From Bradyrhizobium guangdongense (GTDB lineage: Bacteria > Pseudomonadota > Alphaproteobacteria > Rhizobiales > Xanthobacteraceae), in the NCBI RefSeq assembly GCF_004114975.1, contig NZ_CP030051.1, positions 3,782,001 through 3,846,000 of the forward strand: a stretch of 64,000 nucleotides of DNA. Reading direction: 5' to 3'. The stretch's first letter is position 1, and every line of letters starts with the position of its first letter. Below are positions 10,238 through 18,866 of this stretch, piece after piece. The notes under the pieces were generated by a model. That model was not told the DNA's origin, made no database searches, and was given only the letters and a program-made list of their open reading frames with translations. The position numbers and the translations under genes are program-made.

Positions 10238-10293
10238 TGCTCATCAGGGAGCGCGCTTCGGTGCGATCTGACAAGCATCAAAAGCTCATACGC

Positions 10294-11547
10294 CTATGCA
10301 GGCCGGATGAGGACGTGCTTCTTCTTGCCGAAGGACAACTTGATCACGCCCTCGGGCGTCAGATTGGCCGGCGTGAGCGCCATCTTTTCGTCAGTCACTG
10401 GCTCGTCGTTGACGCGCAGCCCGCCGCCCTTGATCTGGCGCCGCGCCTCGCCGTTGGAGGCGACGAGACCGGCCTTGACGAAGGCGTTGAGCACGCCGAG
10501 ACCGGTCTCCAGTTCGCCGCGCGGAATTTCCACGGTCGGCAGGCTCTCGGCGAGTGCGCCTTCCTCAAAGGTGCGGCGCGCGGTCTCGGCGGCTTCGTTC
10601 GCAGCCTCGCGGCCGTGCAGGAGCGCGGTCGCTTCTGTTGCGAGCACCTTCTTGGCTTCGTTGATCTCCGAGCCACCGAGCGCCTCGAGCTTCTTGATCT
10701 CGGCCATCGGCAGCGTCGTGAACAGTTTCAGGAACTTGCCGACATCGGCGTCCTCGGTGTTGCGCCAGTACTGCCAGAAGTCGTAAGGGCTGAACTGGTC
10801 GGCGTTGAGCCACACTGCGCCTTGTGCGGTCTTGCCCATCTTGGCGCCCGATGCGGTCGTCAGCAGCGGCGTCGTCAGCGCGAACAGCTGATGCGTGCCC
10901 ATGCGGCGGCCGAGATCGACCCCCATGATGATGTTGCCCCACTGGTCCGAGCCGCCCATCTGCAATTTGCATCCGGTGCGCTTGGCCAGTTCGACGAAGT
11001 CGTAAGCCTGGCAGATCATGTAGTTGAACTCGATGAAGCTCATCTCCTGCTCGCGCTCGAGGCGCAGGCGCACGGAGTCCATCGTCAGCATGCGGTTGAC
11101 CGAGAAATGCTTGCCGACATCGCGCAGCATCTCGATCCAATTCAGCCTGGTCAGCCATTCTGCGTTATCGAGCATGATGGCGTCGCTCTTGCCTTCGCCA
11201 TAGCGCAGCACCTTCGCGAACACGCCGCGGATCGAAGCCTTGTTGGCCTCGATCTCGGCGACGGTGCGGATCGCGCGCGTCTCGTCCTTGCCGGAGGGAT
11301 CTCCGACCATGGTGGTACCGCCACCCATCAGCGTGATCGGCTTGTTGCCGGACTGCTGCAGCCAGTGCAGCATCATCATGGTCAAATAGTTGCCGATGTG
11401 GAGCGAGGGAGCGGTACAGTCGTAGCCGACATAGGCGGTTGCCTCGCCCTTGGCGGCGAGCGCGTCCAGCCCCTCGAAATCGGAGCATTGGTGGATGAAT
11501 CCACGTTCCTGCAGGGTGTTGAGGAAATCCGATTTAAATGCAGTCAT
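10294..11547 (-). CDS. tyrS: Tyrosyl-tRNA synthetase
   Basis: Class I aminoacyl-tRNA synthetase charging tRNA-Tyr with tyrosine in the cytoplasm; 417 residues, normal for the bacterial TyrRS family. The HIGH-type motif is HIGN in [10 protein letters not shown] (about residue 52), and the KMSKS loop appears as KMGKT (about 233). The C-terminal S4-like RNA-binding domain is visible near 350-400 ([12 protein letters not shown]). The tyrosine-binding YDC and QWG segments are present ([16 protein letters not shown]). It is divergent from anmK with about 165 bp between the starts. Confidence 0.97.
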   Translation of the reverse strand: MTAFKSDFLNTLQERGFIHQCSDFEGLDALAAKGEATAYVGYDCTAPSLHIGNYLTMMMLHWLQQSGNKPITLMGGGTTMVGDPSGKDETRAIRTVAEIEANKASIRGVFAKVLRYGEGKSDAIMLDNAEWLTRLNWIEMLRDVGKHFSVNRMLTMDSVRLRLEREQEMSFIEFNYMICQAYDFVELAKRTGCKLQMGGSDQWGNIIMGVDLGRRMGTHQLFALTTPLLTTASGAKMGKTAQGAVWLNADQFSPYDFWQYWRNTEDADVGKFLKLFTTLPMAEIKKLEALGGSEINEAKKVLATEATALLHGREAANEAAETARRTFEEGALAESLPTVEIPRGELETGLGVLNAFVKAGLVASNGEARRQIKGGGLRVNDEPVTDEKMALTPANLTPEGVIKLSFGKKKHVLIRPA

Positions 11548-11712
11548 CTGTCGGCGTGCCTGACAATTCTTGGTTTACTGTTTCGGGAGCAATTTAAGAG
11601 TCTTGGGTGGGAACCCGATTGCTGCCCGCCACTTGGCGCTGTGGCATTATAAGATGTGTCCCTCTGGCACAAGATCGGCATGCCGGAGCGGGTCTTTGAG
11701 GATGCTGATCCC

Positions 11713-12816
11713 ATGATGTTGACGGCACTCGGCTTGATGAGCGGCACCTCGCTGGACGGGGTGGACGTTGCGCTGATCGAAACCGACGGCAAGCAGGTGA
11801 AGGCGTTCGGACCCTCCGGCTACCGGCCCTACAGCCCGGCCGAGCGTAGCCTTTTGCGCCAGGCGTTGTCGGAGGCCGTGAACCTGTCGCAACGCGACGC
11901 CCGGCCGGGAATCCTGGCCGAGGCCGAGCGCGCGGTGACGCAGGCGCATGCTGAGGCGGTGGCCGCCTTCGTCGCCCAGAACCGGATGAAGCCGGAGGAG
12001 ATCGACATCGTCGGCTTCCACGGCCAGACCGTGCTGCACCGGCCCGAGCGGCGGCTGACGGTCCAGATCGGGGATGCGCCGGCGCTGGCAAAGGCGATCC
12101 ATATCCCCGTCATGTACGACTTCCGCGCCGCCGACGTCGAGGCCGGCGGGCAGGGGGCGCCCTTCGTGCCGGTCTACCACCGGGCGCTCGCCAATTCGCT
12201 CGCGCGCGAGGGGCCGATCGTCGTGGTCAATATCGGCGGCGTCTCCAACATCACCTATATCGACGGCAACGACACGCTGATCGCCTGCGACACCGGCCCC
12301 GGCAACGCGCTGCTCGACGATTTCATGTACCGCACCATGAACCAGGCGTTCGATGCGGAGGGCAAGTTCGCAGCCCTCGGCAAGGCCGACGAGGCCTGGA
12401 TCGCGCGGGCGCTGGAATTGCCGTTCTTTGCAGCCCCGCCGCCGAAATCGCTCGACCGCAACGACTTTGCGGCCTTGAAGCTTGGCGACGTCGCACCGGC
12501 CGACGGCGCGGCCACACTCACGGCCTTCACCGCAAGCGCGATCGCTCGCGTCATTCCGCTGCTGCCGCGGCGGCCGCGCAGCTGGATCGTCTGTGGCGGC
12601 GGCGCCCGCAACCTCACCATGCTGCGGATGCTGCGCGAGCGGGTGGGATCGGCCACCGTCGAAGCCGCCGAGACGCTCGGCTGGGCGTCCGACGCCATCG
12701 AGGCCCAGGCCTTCGGCTTCCTCGCCGCGCGGGGCCTGAAGGGCTTGCCGCTGTCCTATCCGACCACCACGGGCGTGCCGATGCCGATGACCGGGGGCGT
12801 GATCGCGCGACCCTGA
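11713..12816 (+). CDS. anmK: Anhydro-N-acetylmuramic acid kinase
   Basis: Kinase that hydrolyses the 1,6-anhydro bond of anhMurNAc and phosphorylates it to MurNAc-6-phosphate during cell-wall recycling. It is 367 residues, close to the 369 of E. coli AnmK. The N-terminal phosphate-binding motif GLMSGTSLDGVD (residues 6-17) and the later motifs FHGQT, DTGPGN and CGGGARN of the actin-like ATPase fold are all present. In-frame ATGs also exist at 11656, 11680 and 11716; 11713 or 11716 gives the family-standard start. The usual next enzyme of the pathway, MurQ, is not in the window. Confidence 0.95.
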   Translation: MMLTALGLMSGTSLDGVDVALIETDGKQVKAFGPSGYRPYSPAERSLLRQALSEAVNLSQRDARPGILAEAERAVTQAHAEAVAAFVAQNRMKPEEIDIVGFHGQTVLHRPERRLTVQIGDAPALAKAIHIPVMYDFRAADVEAGGQGAPFVPVYHRALANSLAREGPIVVVNIGGVSNITYIDGNDTLIACDTGPGNALLDDFMYRTMNQAFDAEGKFAALGKADEAWIARALELPFFAAPPPKSLDRNDFAALKLGDVAPADGAATLTAFTASAIARVIPLLPRRPRSWIVCGGGARNLTMLRMLRERVGSATVEAAETLGWASDAIEAQAFGFLAARGLKGLPLSYPTTTGVPMPMTGGVIARP

Positions 12817-12831
12817 ATGTCCCGCTCGGTC

Positions 12832-12893
12832 AATGCAGACGCATCGACTTGACTGATGCATGCAAATGCATCTATCTTGGATGCAGTTGCATC
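12832..12893 (+). promoter_or_regulatory. Promoter with palindromic operators upstream of the GST-SMR pair
   Basis: A sigma70-like promoter can be read as TTGACT (12849-12854) and TATCTT (12873-12878) with an 18-bp spacer. The spacer is exactly a palindrome, GATGCA-N6-TGCATC (12855-12872). A second palindrome, GATGCA-GT-TGCATC (12880-12893), starts just downstream of the -10 box and would cover the transcription start. A third, imperfect site, AATGCAGACGCATC (12832-12845), lies upstream and matches the second at 11 of 14 positions. The arrangement is that of a repressor operator. The regulator is not identified in this window. Confidence 0.6.
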
Positions 12894-12911
12894 AAACAGC
12901 CGGATCGCGCC

Positions 12912-13607
12912 ATGACGTCTTCGCTTGAAACGCCCGCCTCACTCAAACTGATCAGCCACAAGCTTTGTCCCTACGTGCAGCGGGCCGTGATCGCGCTGAA
13001 GGAAAAGGGCGTGCCGTTCGAGCGTATCGATATCGATCTCGCCAACAAGCCGGACTGGTTTCTCAAACTGTCGCCGCTCGGCAAGGTGCCGGTGCTGGTG
13101 GTGACGACCGACAAGGGCGAGGTCGCGCTGTTCGAAAGCAACGTGATCTGCGAGTACATCGAGGAGACCCAAAGCGGGACGAAGCTGCATCCGAGCGATC
13201 CGCTGAAGCGTGCCGAGCATCGCGCCTGGATGGAGTTCGGCTCGGCGATCCTCGGCGATCTCTGGGGCTTGGAGACCACGACCGACGCGGCGATATTCGA
13301 AAGCAAGAGACAGGCGCTCGCAGCGAAGTTCACGCGCGTGGAAGGGGCCCTCGGTACCGGCCCGTTCTTCGCAGGCAACCCGTTCAGCCTCGTCGATTCC
13401 GTATTTGCGCCGGTCTTCCGCTATTTCGACCTGTTCGACGATCTGACCGATCACGGCATCTTCCGCGACGTGCCGAAGGTCCGCGCCTGGCGCGCGGAGC
13501 TTGCGAAGCGTCCGAGCGTTCGCACCGCTGTCGGCGCCGACTATCCGCAATTGCTGCATGCCTTTCTCGTGCGCCACGACGCGCATCTGCTCAAGCTCGC
13601 GGCCTGA
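12912..13607 (+). CDS. Glutathione S-transferase family protein
   Basis: Cytosolic GST-fold protein of 231 residues: thioredoxin-like N-terminal domain (about 12-90) and all-helical C-terminal domain (about 95-220). The active-site region reads KLCPYVQRA, a cysteine-type CPYxQR motif like that of omega-class GSTs, which favour thiol transfer and dehydroascorbate-type reductions over simple conjugation. The cis-proline/glutathione-binding segment GKVPVLV and the ES motif (FESNVICEYI) are present. The start at ATG 12912 follows the palindromic promoter; an upstream in-frame ATG at 12849 lies in the -35 box and is rejected. It is followed five bases later by a small multidrug resistance gene, suggesting a two-gene detoxification operon. 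Confidence 0.9.
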   Translation: MTSSLETPASLKLISHKLCPYVQRAVIALKEKGVPFERIDIDLANKPDWFLKLSPLGKVPVLVVTTDKGEVALFESNVICEYIEETQSGTKLHPSDPLKRAEHRAWMEFGSAILGDLWGLETTTDAAIFESKRQALAAKFTRVEGALGTGPFFAGNPFSLVDSVFAPVFRYFDLFDDLTDHGIFRDVPKVRAWRAELAKRPSVRTAVGADYPQLLHAFLVRHDAHLLKLAA

Positions 13608-13612
13608 CTCTG

Positions 13613-13936
13613 ATGTCGCAATCCTTGGCCTGGCTGATGCTGATGATCGCCGGCGCGCTCGATGTCGGCTGGGCGATCTCGATGAAATATGCGGAGGGCT
13701 ACACGCGCGCGGGGTGGAGCATCGCTTCGCTCGTGCTGCTGGCGGCGTTCGTGTTCCTGCTCGGACGCGCATTGAAGGTGCTGGAGGTCGGCGTTGCCTA
13801 TTCGGTCTGGACCGGCATCGGTGCCGCCGGCACCTTCGTCATGGGCGTCGTGCTGTTCGGCGAGACCTTGAGCGCGATGAAGCTTGCCGGGATCGCGCTC
13901 GTGCTGATGGGAATTATCGCGTTGAAACTGGCCTAG
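13613..13936 (+). CDS. Small multidrug resistance (SugE/Gdx-like) transporter
   Basis: Four-helix, 107-residue inner-membrane protein of the SMR family, which works as an antiparallel dimer exporting small cations in exchange for protons; the SugE/Gdx branch exports guanidinium and quaternary amines. Helix 1 contains GALDVGWAISMKYAEGYTR, closely similar to SugE, but the universally important glutamate of helix 1 is replaced by aspartate (D17). Helix 4 ends with the usual ALVLMGIIALKL. It begins five bases after the GST gene, so the two are probably co-transcribed from the palindrome-bearing promoter. Its last four bases overlap the end of the convergent DUF1697 gene. Confidence 0.9.
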   Translation: MSQSLAWLMLMIAGALDVGWAISMKYAEGYTRAGWSIASLVLLAAFVFLLGRALKVLEVGVAYSVWTGIGAAGTFVMGVVLFGETLSAMKLAGIALVLMGIIALKLA

Positions 13937-14445
13937 AGCTCGGCGGCCATCTTCGCCAACGTCGCGATCGTATTGATATTGCGCGCGGTGCCGGTCTTTG
14001 CGGCGGGGATCACGAGTTTTGACGTTCCCATGCCGTCGCCATAATGCACGTAGATCTCGCGGCGCCCGAGGCGCACTTCTTCGTTCTTCTGGCCGCGGAT
14101 GCCGGCGAGCGCGTCGGTCGGCGGCGGCTTGTCGAGGAAAATCGCGACTGTGCGATTGGGCGCGGCCTTCGGGAACGGATTGTCGGCCAGAACCTCCGCC
14201 ATCTCGGCAGCGCTGCGCACGAGGACACCGACCGGTGCGCCGGCATAGGCGTGCAGACGCTTTTCCAGCGCCACCCTGATTGCTGATTCTGATTTGCGGC
14301 TGGTGAAGACGACATTGCCGCTGGCGATGTAGGTGCGCACGGCGGCAAAGCCGAGCTCCTCGCACATCGCCTTGAGCTCGGTCATCGGCAGCTTGCCGGT
14401 GCCTCCGACATTGACGGCTCGCAGCAAGGCTACGAACGCGGCCAT
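13933..14445 (-). CDS. DUF1697 family protein
   Basis: Cytoplasmic protein of 170 residues matching DUF1697, with the typical opening ALLRAVNVGGTGKLPM, the YIASGNVVF strand and the C-terminal RNINTI segment. No biochemical function is established for the family; structures show a ferredoxin-like fold. It is convergent with the SMR transporter gene, sharing four bases at the ends, and lies seven bases after the end of the hydrolase gene's stop side on the same strand. Start at ATG 14445. Confidence 0.9.
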   Translation of the reverse strand: MAAFVALLRAVNVGGTGKLPMTELKAMCEELGFAAVRTYIASGNVVFTSRKSESAIRVALEKRLHAYAGAPVGVLVRSAAEMAEVLADNPFPKAAPNRTVAIFLDKPPPTDALAGIRGQKNEEVRLGRREIYVHYGDGMGTSKLVIPAAKTGTARNINTIATLAKMAAEL

Positions 14446-14452
14446 GTCATCC

Positions 14453-15100
14453 TTACCGCACGTTGGCCAGACGCATGTCCAGATACGCCGTGATGGTCTC
14501 CATCAGGGGCTCGAGCTTGGCGTCGAAGAAATGGTTGGCGCCGGGGATGATCTGCTGGTCGATCACGATACCCTTCTGGGTCTTCAGCTTCTCGACCAGC
14601 GTGTTGACGTCCTTGGGCGGCACCACGGCGTCCTTCTCGCCATGCACGATCAGGCCCGAGGAGGGGCAGGGCGCCAGGAACGAGAAGTCGTAGAGATTGG
14701 CCGGCGGCGCGATCGAGATGAAACCCTCGACTTCGGGGCGGCGCATCAAGAGCTGCATGCCGATCCAGGCACCGAAGGAGAAGCCGGCGACCCAGCAGGC
14801 GCGCGCCTCGGGATTGATGGTCTGCGCCCAGTCGAGCGCGGCCGCCGCATCCGACAATTCGCCGGTGCCGTGGTCGAACGAGCCCTGGCTGCGGCCGACG
14901 CCGCGGAAATTGAAGCGCAGCACCGAGAAGCCGCGATGCGCAAAGGCGTAGTAGCACTGGTACACGATCTGGTGGTTCATCGTGCCGTGAAACTGCGGAT
15001 GCGGATGCAGGATCATCGCGATCGGCGCGTTCTTCTGCTTGGCCGGGTGATAGCGGCCTTCGAGACGGCCGGCGGGGCCGGTGAAAATAACTTCAGGCAT
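14453..15100 (-). CDS. Alpha/beta hydrolase (COG2945-like)
   Basis: Cytoplasmic serine hydrolase of 215 residues. The nucleophile elbow is GFSFG with Ser108, the acid is probably the Asp in HGEKDAVVP (about 164), and the base is the His in GANHFF (about 194). The HPHPQFHGTM segment near residue 32 would supply the oxyanion-hole region and is typical of this subgroup. The substrate is unknown. The ATG at 15100 gives the family-like start MPEVIFTG; a start at 15148 would add a stretch that does not look like protein. Confidence 0.88.
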   Translation of the reverse strand: MPEVIFTGPAGRLEGRYHPAKQKNAPIAMILHPHPQFHGTMNHQIVYQCYYAFAHRGFSVLRFNFRGVGRSQGSFDHGTGELSDAAAALDWAQTINPEARACWVAGFSFGAWIGMQLLMRRPEVEGFISIAPPANLYDFSFLAPCPSSGLIVHGEKDAVVPPKDVNTLVEKLKTQKGIVIDQQIIPGANHFFDAKLEPLMETITAYLDMRLANVR

Positions 15101-15451
15101 CGATGATCTCTTGATTGATGTGCTGGAGAGCTGGTCCTGGGCAATCAACCGATTGTGGCCTCGCCGGCGGATGCCGACGAAAGCGCGAATGGAAGGGTGA
15201 GAAGGCGTGCGCCTCGCGGTGATGCGCTGATGGCGCGCGGTGACTTGACGGTGCGCGTTCTAACATAGGCGGCGGGGCAAAAAGCAAGCATCTTCGACAT
15301 CTATCAATGCGCTCAAGAGCTTAGCCGGCCAGCCCGGCGTCCGGCCGATCGTGGGTGGGATCAAGGCGGGGATGATCCGGGGGCGGTGCCGGGTCCGCAA
15401 GCGATTGGAATCACGATCGTTTATCCGCCGCCGGGTCATCCGGAGAGCGAT
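15101..15451. other. Non-coding gap between hydrolase and LytTR genes
   Basis: This 351-bp interval has no convincing gene. It lies upstream of the hydrolase and downstream of the LytTR gene, both on the minus strand. An 8-bp inverted repeat CGATCGTG (15346-15353) / CACGATCG (15412-15419) is visible but separated by 58 bases and not obviously meaningful. No clear terminator or tRNA is seen. Confidence 0.5.
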
Positions 15452-16399
15452 TCACACGGGCGCGGCGCTGCCTCCGAGGGAGGCGACCGCGGGCCGGTAG
15501 CGGCGGCTGCCTCCCAGCGTCTTGCCGTTGTCGAAGGTAAGCTCGAAATCTCCCGACGGCTTGAAATCCACGCCGCTCACCCGGTCGAGATTGGCAAGCC
15601 GGGTGCGGTGAACGCGCACGATGGCGAAGCGGGCGAGCTCGCTTTCGGTCGCAGCCAGCGTGCCCCGAACGAGGTGCTGGGTGCCGTTGGCGAGGCTGTA
15701 TTCGATGTAGTTGCCGGCGGAGGCCACCCAAAGGATATCACGCGGTACGACGCGGATGCGGCTGGTGCCGTCCCGGAGCCAGATCAGATCGGGCGATTGC
15801 TCCGGCGGGGCGGCCGGCATGGACTGGGCGGCGCGCGCCGCATTGCGCAGCTCGCGACGGCTTTCGATCAGCCAGAGCGTTGCGCCGATCAGCGAGGCCG
15901 TCACCACGTCCTTGCGGAACTCGTAGAGAATTGTCGTCAGCGAAAAATGGAAGTCGTAGGCGCCGCCTGCGAGCCAGAGCATCGACTTCCGCAGCCCCAC
16001 CATTCCGGCGATGTGGAGGGCCGAGAAACCGAGGAGGGCGGCTGCGCCTATACCGGTCCGTGCCCCGAGGCCAGTCGTCCGGCGCATGCGCCGGACCGCG
16101 AGCATCAGCAGCGGCACCAGCAGCAGGATGACGATGATGCTTGTCGTCTCCCAGAACAGCCGCAGGCCGACCTCGGCATGCTCGCCACGCCAGGTGGCAT
16201 CCTGTGCGCCGGAGAGGGCGTTGACGACGCCGATGCCGAGCGCGACGGCCGCGATGATGGCCAATGTCGTCCGGTCGCCGCTGATCCCACCACGCCAACC
16301 GCTTGTCCCTAACGCCGACGCTTCGTCCCCTCGCGGTCGATCCCGATCCCAAACCGTCTCGACGCGCTCCGTCTCCGGCGCATTTTGGCCGTCAGCCAT
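15452..16399 (-). CDS. Membrane-bound LytTR-family transcriptional regulator
   Basis: Protein of 315 residues with four predicted transmembrane helices (about 45-65, 83-105, 115-140 and 150-178) followed by a LytTR DNA-binding domain (about 210-305). The LytTR core is visible in ILWVASAGNYIEYSL, the RGTLAATE helix and IVRVHRTRLANLDRV. It therefore acts as a one-component regulator sensing at or in the membrane, with no receiver or kinase domain. It is divergent from the acyltransferase gene with only 44 bp between starts, so control of that gene and of itself is likely. The signal sensed is unknown. Confidence 0.9.
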   Translation of the reverse strand: MADGQNAPETERVETVWDRDRPRGDEASALGTSGWRGGISGDRTTLAIIAAVALGIGVVNALSGAQDATWRGEHAEVGLRLFWETTSIIVILLLVPLLMLAVRRMRRTTGLGARTGIGAAALLGFSALHIAGMVGLRKSMLWLAGGAYDFHFSLTTILYEFRKDVVTASLIGATLWLIESRRELRNAARAAQSMPAAPPEQSPDLIWLRDGTSRIRVVPRDILWVASAGNYIEYSLANGTQHLVRGTLAATESELARFAIVRVHRTRLANLDRVSGVDFKPSGDFELTFDNGKTLGGSRRYRPAVASLGGSAAPV

Positions 16400-16443
16400 G
16401 GCCCGAAAACCACTGATGTCGTCCCGTTACGGAGCAGAAACCC

Positions 16444-17640
16444 ATGTCAACACCACAGCAAGCATCAAACCAGGAACGACGTATCGATCTGGACTGGGTG
16501 CGGATTTTAGCCTTTGGACTGCTGATCTTCTACCACGTCGGCATGCTCTACGTGTCCTGGGGATTTCACATCAAGAGCGCGCACCGGCTGACCTGGCTCG
16601 AGCCGGTGATGCTGGTGCTCAATCCCTGGCGGCTGTCGTTGCTGTTCCTGGTCTCCGGCGTCGCGAGCCGCTTCATGCTGGGCACGGTCCGGCTCGGCGC
16701 CTTCGCGCGGGCGCGGTCGGTGCGCCTGTTGATACCCCTGATGTTTGGCATGCTCGTGATCGTGCCGCCGCAATCTTATCTCCAGATTGTCGAGGCGCTC
16801 GGCTATCCCGCCGGTTTCGCCGATTATTACCTTCACCATTATCTGCTGTTCAGCGCGCAATTCTGTCCGAATCCCTGCATCGTGCAACCAACCTGGAACC
16901 ATCTCTGGTTCGTGGTCTATCTCTGGGTCTACACGATGGCCCTGACTGGCGTGCTATTGCTCTGGCCAGCGGCCGCCGACTGGATCGGTGAGCGGTTGGC
17001 GGCCGTCCTTACCGGGCGATGGCTGCTGGTGCTGCCGTGCCTGTTGTTCGCGGCCTGGCGGCTCTTCCTCGCGCCGATCTTCCCCTCGACACACGCACTG
17101 TTCGGTGACTGGTACAACCACGCGGACTATGCAAGCGCGTTCCTGATCGGCTTCCTGCTCGCGCGCCAGGAGGGCTTTTGGCACGACGTCGAGCGGCAGC
17201 GGTGGCTGGCGCTGACAATCGCGGCCGCTTGTTTCGGCATCTTCGTCCTCGTCTATGCCGGCTTGCTCGCGCCGTCGTCGGTGCCGAAATGGTTCGCCGG
17301 CTCGGCCTATGGCTCTTACCAATGGCTGGCGATGGTCGCGGTGCTCGGCGTTGCGCGGCGCCATCTGACGGCCGATGATGGCCCCGTGCGCCGCTATCTG
17401 ACCGATGCGATCTTTCCCTATTACATCGTGCACCAGACCGCGATCATCATGATCGCGCATGCTCTGCAGGGCAGCGGGCTCTCCGCCGCAAGCGAGGCCG
17501 CGATCGTGATCTCAGGCACCGCGCTGACCTGTGCGGCGACTTACGAGATCGTGCGGCGGATCGGCTGGCTGCGTCCGCTGTTCGGGCTACGGATGGTGTT
17601 GCGTTCCCCGGCAGGGATTGCGCAGCAACAGCCGGCCTGA
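16444..17640 (+). CDS. Acyltransferase family 3 (OpgC/NodX-like) membrane protein
   Basis: Polytopic inner-membrane protein of 398 residues with about ten helices, matching acyltransferase family 3, whose members transfer acetyl or succinyl groups to glycans and lipids. The first helix carries the characteristic RILAFGLLIFYHVGML with the family histidine, followed by the LLFLVSGVASRFML helix. The later HQTAIIMIAH segment is also typical. The acceptor cannot be deduced; exopolysaccharide, glucan or lipid are all possible. It is divergent from the LytTR regulator, suggesting regulated surface modification. The nifS-like gene begins 51 bp downstream. Confidence 0.88.
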   Translation: MSTPQQASNQERRIDLDWVRILAFGLLIFYHVGMLYVSWGFHIKSAHRLTWLEPVMLVLNPWRLSLLFLVSGVASRFMLGTVRLGAFARARSVRLLIPLMFGMLVIVPPQSYLQIVEALGYPAGFADYYLHHYLLFSAQFCPNPCIVQPTWNHLWFVVYLWVYTMALTGVLLLWPAAADWIGERLAAVLTGRWLLVLPCLLFAAWRLFLAPIFPSTHALFGDWYNHADYASAFLIGFLLARQEGFWHDVERQRWLALTIAAACFGIFVLVYAGLLAPSSVPKWFAGSAYGSYQWLAMVAVLGVARRHLTADDGPVRRYLTDAIFPYYIVHQTAIIMIAHALQGSGLSAASEAAIVISGTALTCAATYEIVRRIGWLRPLFGLRMVLRSPAGIAQQQPA

Positions 17641-17691
17641 CGTGCAGCGGCGCGCGATTGGCGCGGGGGCAAAAGGTGCTAAGAGGGCGCC

Positions 17692-18831
17692 ATGTCAAGC
17701 CGCGTCTATCTCGACTGGAATGCGACCACACCGCTGCGCGCCGAAGCACGCGCGGCGATGCTGGCCGCCTACGAGCTGATCGGCAATCCGTCCTCGGTCC
17801 ATGCCGAGGGACGGGAGGCGCGGCGGTGGGTCGAGGAGGCCCGCGCTACGCTGGCAGCGGCGGTCGGCGCGCGGCCGCGGAACGTCGTCTTCACGTCCTC
17901 CGGAACCGAGGCCAATGCGCTGGCGCTGTCGCCCGGCCTGCGCGGCCGGTCGGGCGAGCCGGTGCAGCGGCTCCTGGTTTCTGCAATCGAGCATGCCTCC
18001 GTGCTGGCAGGCGGCCGGTTTCCCGCAGAGAGCATCAACCAAATCCGGGTCACACGCGCCGGCGTGGTCGATCTGGATCACCTGCGGGAACTGCTCGCGG
18101 GCGGCTCTCCGGCACTCGTCTCGATCATGGCCGCCAACAACGAAACCGGAGCGCTCCAGCCGGTGGCGGACGCTGCGCTGGTTGTCCACGAGGCCGGAGG
18201 CCTCCTGCACGTCGATTCGATCCAGGCACTCGGCAAAATTGCGTTCAATATTAACCAGGTGGGCGCGGACCTTGCGAGCTTCTCTGCGCACAAGATCGGC
18301 GGCCCCAAGGGCGTGGGCGCGTTGGTGGTCAGCGAAGGGCTCGCCGGGTTGGAGCCGATCCTGCGCGGCGGCGGGCAGGAGCTCAATCGGCGCGCCGGAA
18401 CCGAGAATGTTGCCGGGATTGCAGCCTTCGGCGCGGCGGTGAAAGCTGCCCTTCAGGCTCTGCCGGAGGATGCGAAACGGATGTCAAGCCTAAGATATGA
18501 CTTGGAAAAAGGCCTTTGCGCGATCGCTGGCGCAACGATCTTGTCAAAGGACGTGGATCGGTTGCCAAATTCCGTTCTGTTCACGGCTCCCGGCCTGAAG
18601 GCCGAAACCGCCGTGATCGGCTTCGACCTCGAAGGCGTGGCGGTGTCGTCCGGGTCGGCCTGTTCCTCCGGAAAGGTCCAGCCATCCCACGTGCTCTCGG
18701 CGATGGGATTTGACCCCGCCGTGGCCCAGGGAGCGGTGCGTCTCAGTCTGGGCTGGTCCACGGAACCTGAGGACATCAATAGGGCGTTAGAGGCTTGGCG
18801 AAAGCTCGGTAATAGCCTACTTAAGCCCTAA
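17692..18831 (+). CDS. Cysteine desulfurase, NifS/IscS-like
   Basis: PLP-dependent enzyme of 379 residues that removes sulfur from cysteine as a protein-bound persulfide for Fe-S assembly. The PLP lysine is K201 in SAHKIGGPKG, and the persulfide cysteine is C324 in SGSACSSGK, characteristic of the group I (NifS/IscS) loop. The HVDSIQALGK segment gives the cofactor-binding Asp and Gln. It heads the suf cluster, upstream of sufB by 112 bp, while a second, SufS-type desulfurase lies inside the same cluster. Co-transcription with sufB is possible, but the intergenic stretch contains its own hairpin/regulatory motif. Confidence 0.93.
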   Translation: MSSRVYLDWNATTPLRAEARAAMLAAYELIGNPSSVHAEGREARRWVEEARATLAAAVGARPRNVVFTSSGTEANALALSPGLRGRSGEPVQRLLVSAIEHASVLAGGRFPAESINQIRVTRAGVVDLDHLRELLAGGSPALVSIMAANNETGALQPVADAALVVHEAGGLLHVDSIQALGKIAFNINQVGADLASFSAHKIGGPKGVGALVVSEGLAGLEPILRGGGQELNRRAGTENVAGIAAFGAAVKAALQALPEDAKRMSSLRYDLEKGLCAIAGATILSKDVDRLPNSVLFTAPGLKAETAVIGFDLEGVAVSSGSACSSGKVQPSHVLSAMGFDPAVAQGAVRLSLGWSTEPEDINRALEAWRKLGNSLLKP

Positions 18832-18840
18832 GCGACGAAA

Positions 18841-18866
18841 CACGGCTTGAACGGTTCTAAGCCGTG
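18841..18866 (+). promoter_or_regulatory. Palindrome upstream of sufB; possible Irr-type iron box
   Basis: Arms CACGGCTT (18841-18848) and AAGCCGTG (18859-18866) enclose GAACGGTTCT, itself GAA-CGG-TTC. The central 17 bases (18845-18861) resemble the rhizobial iron-control element for Irr, roughly TTTAGAA-N3-TTCTAAA from memory, at 10 of 14 defined positions, the right half being TTCTAAG. As RNA the same bases form a stem-loop with a weak T-tract (CTTTCC), so a terminator/attenuator is the alternative. A TAATAT hexamer at 18887 could be the -10 of a sufB promoter. Confidence 0.4.

Noticed and set aside
10201..11652. 483-codon plus-strand open frame antisense to tyrS
   Set aside because: TyrS is unmistakable on the minus strand; this frame has no domain.
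12849..12911. In-frame ATG 21 codons upstream of the chosen GST start
   Set aside because: It falls inside the -35 box of a good promoter and the added residues are not GST-like.
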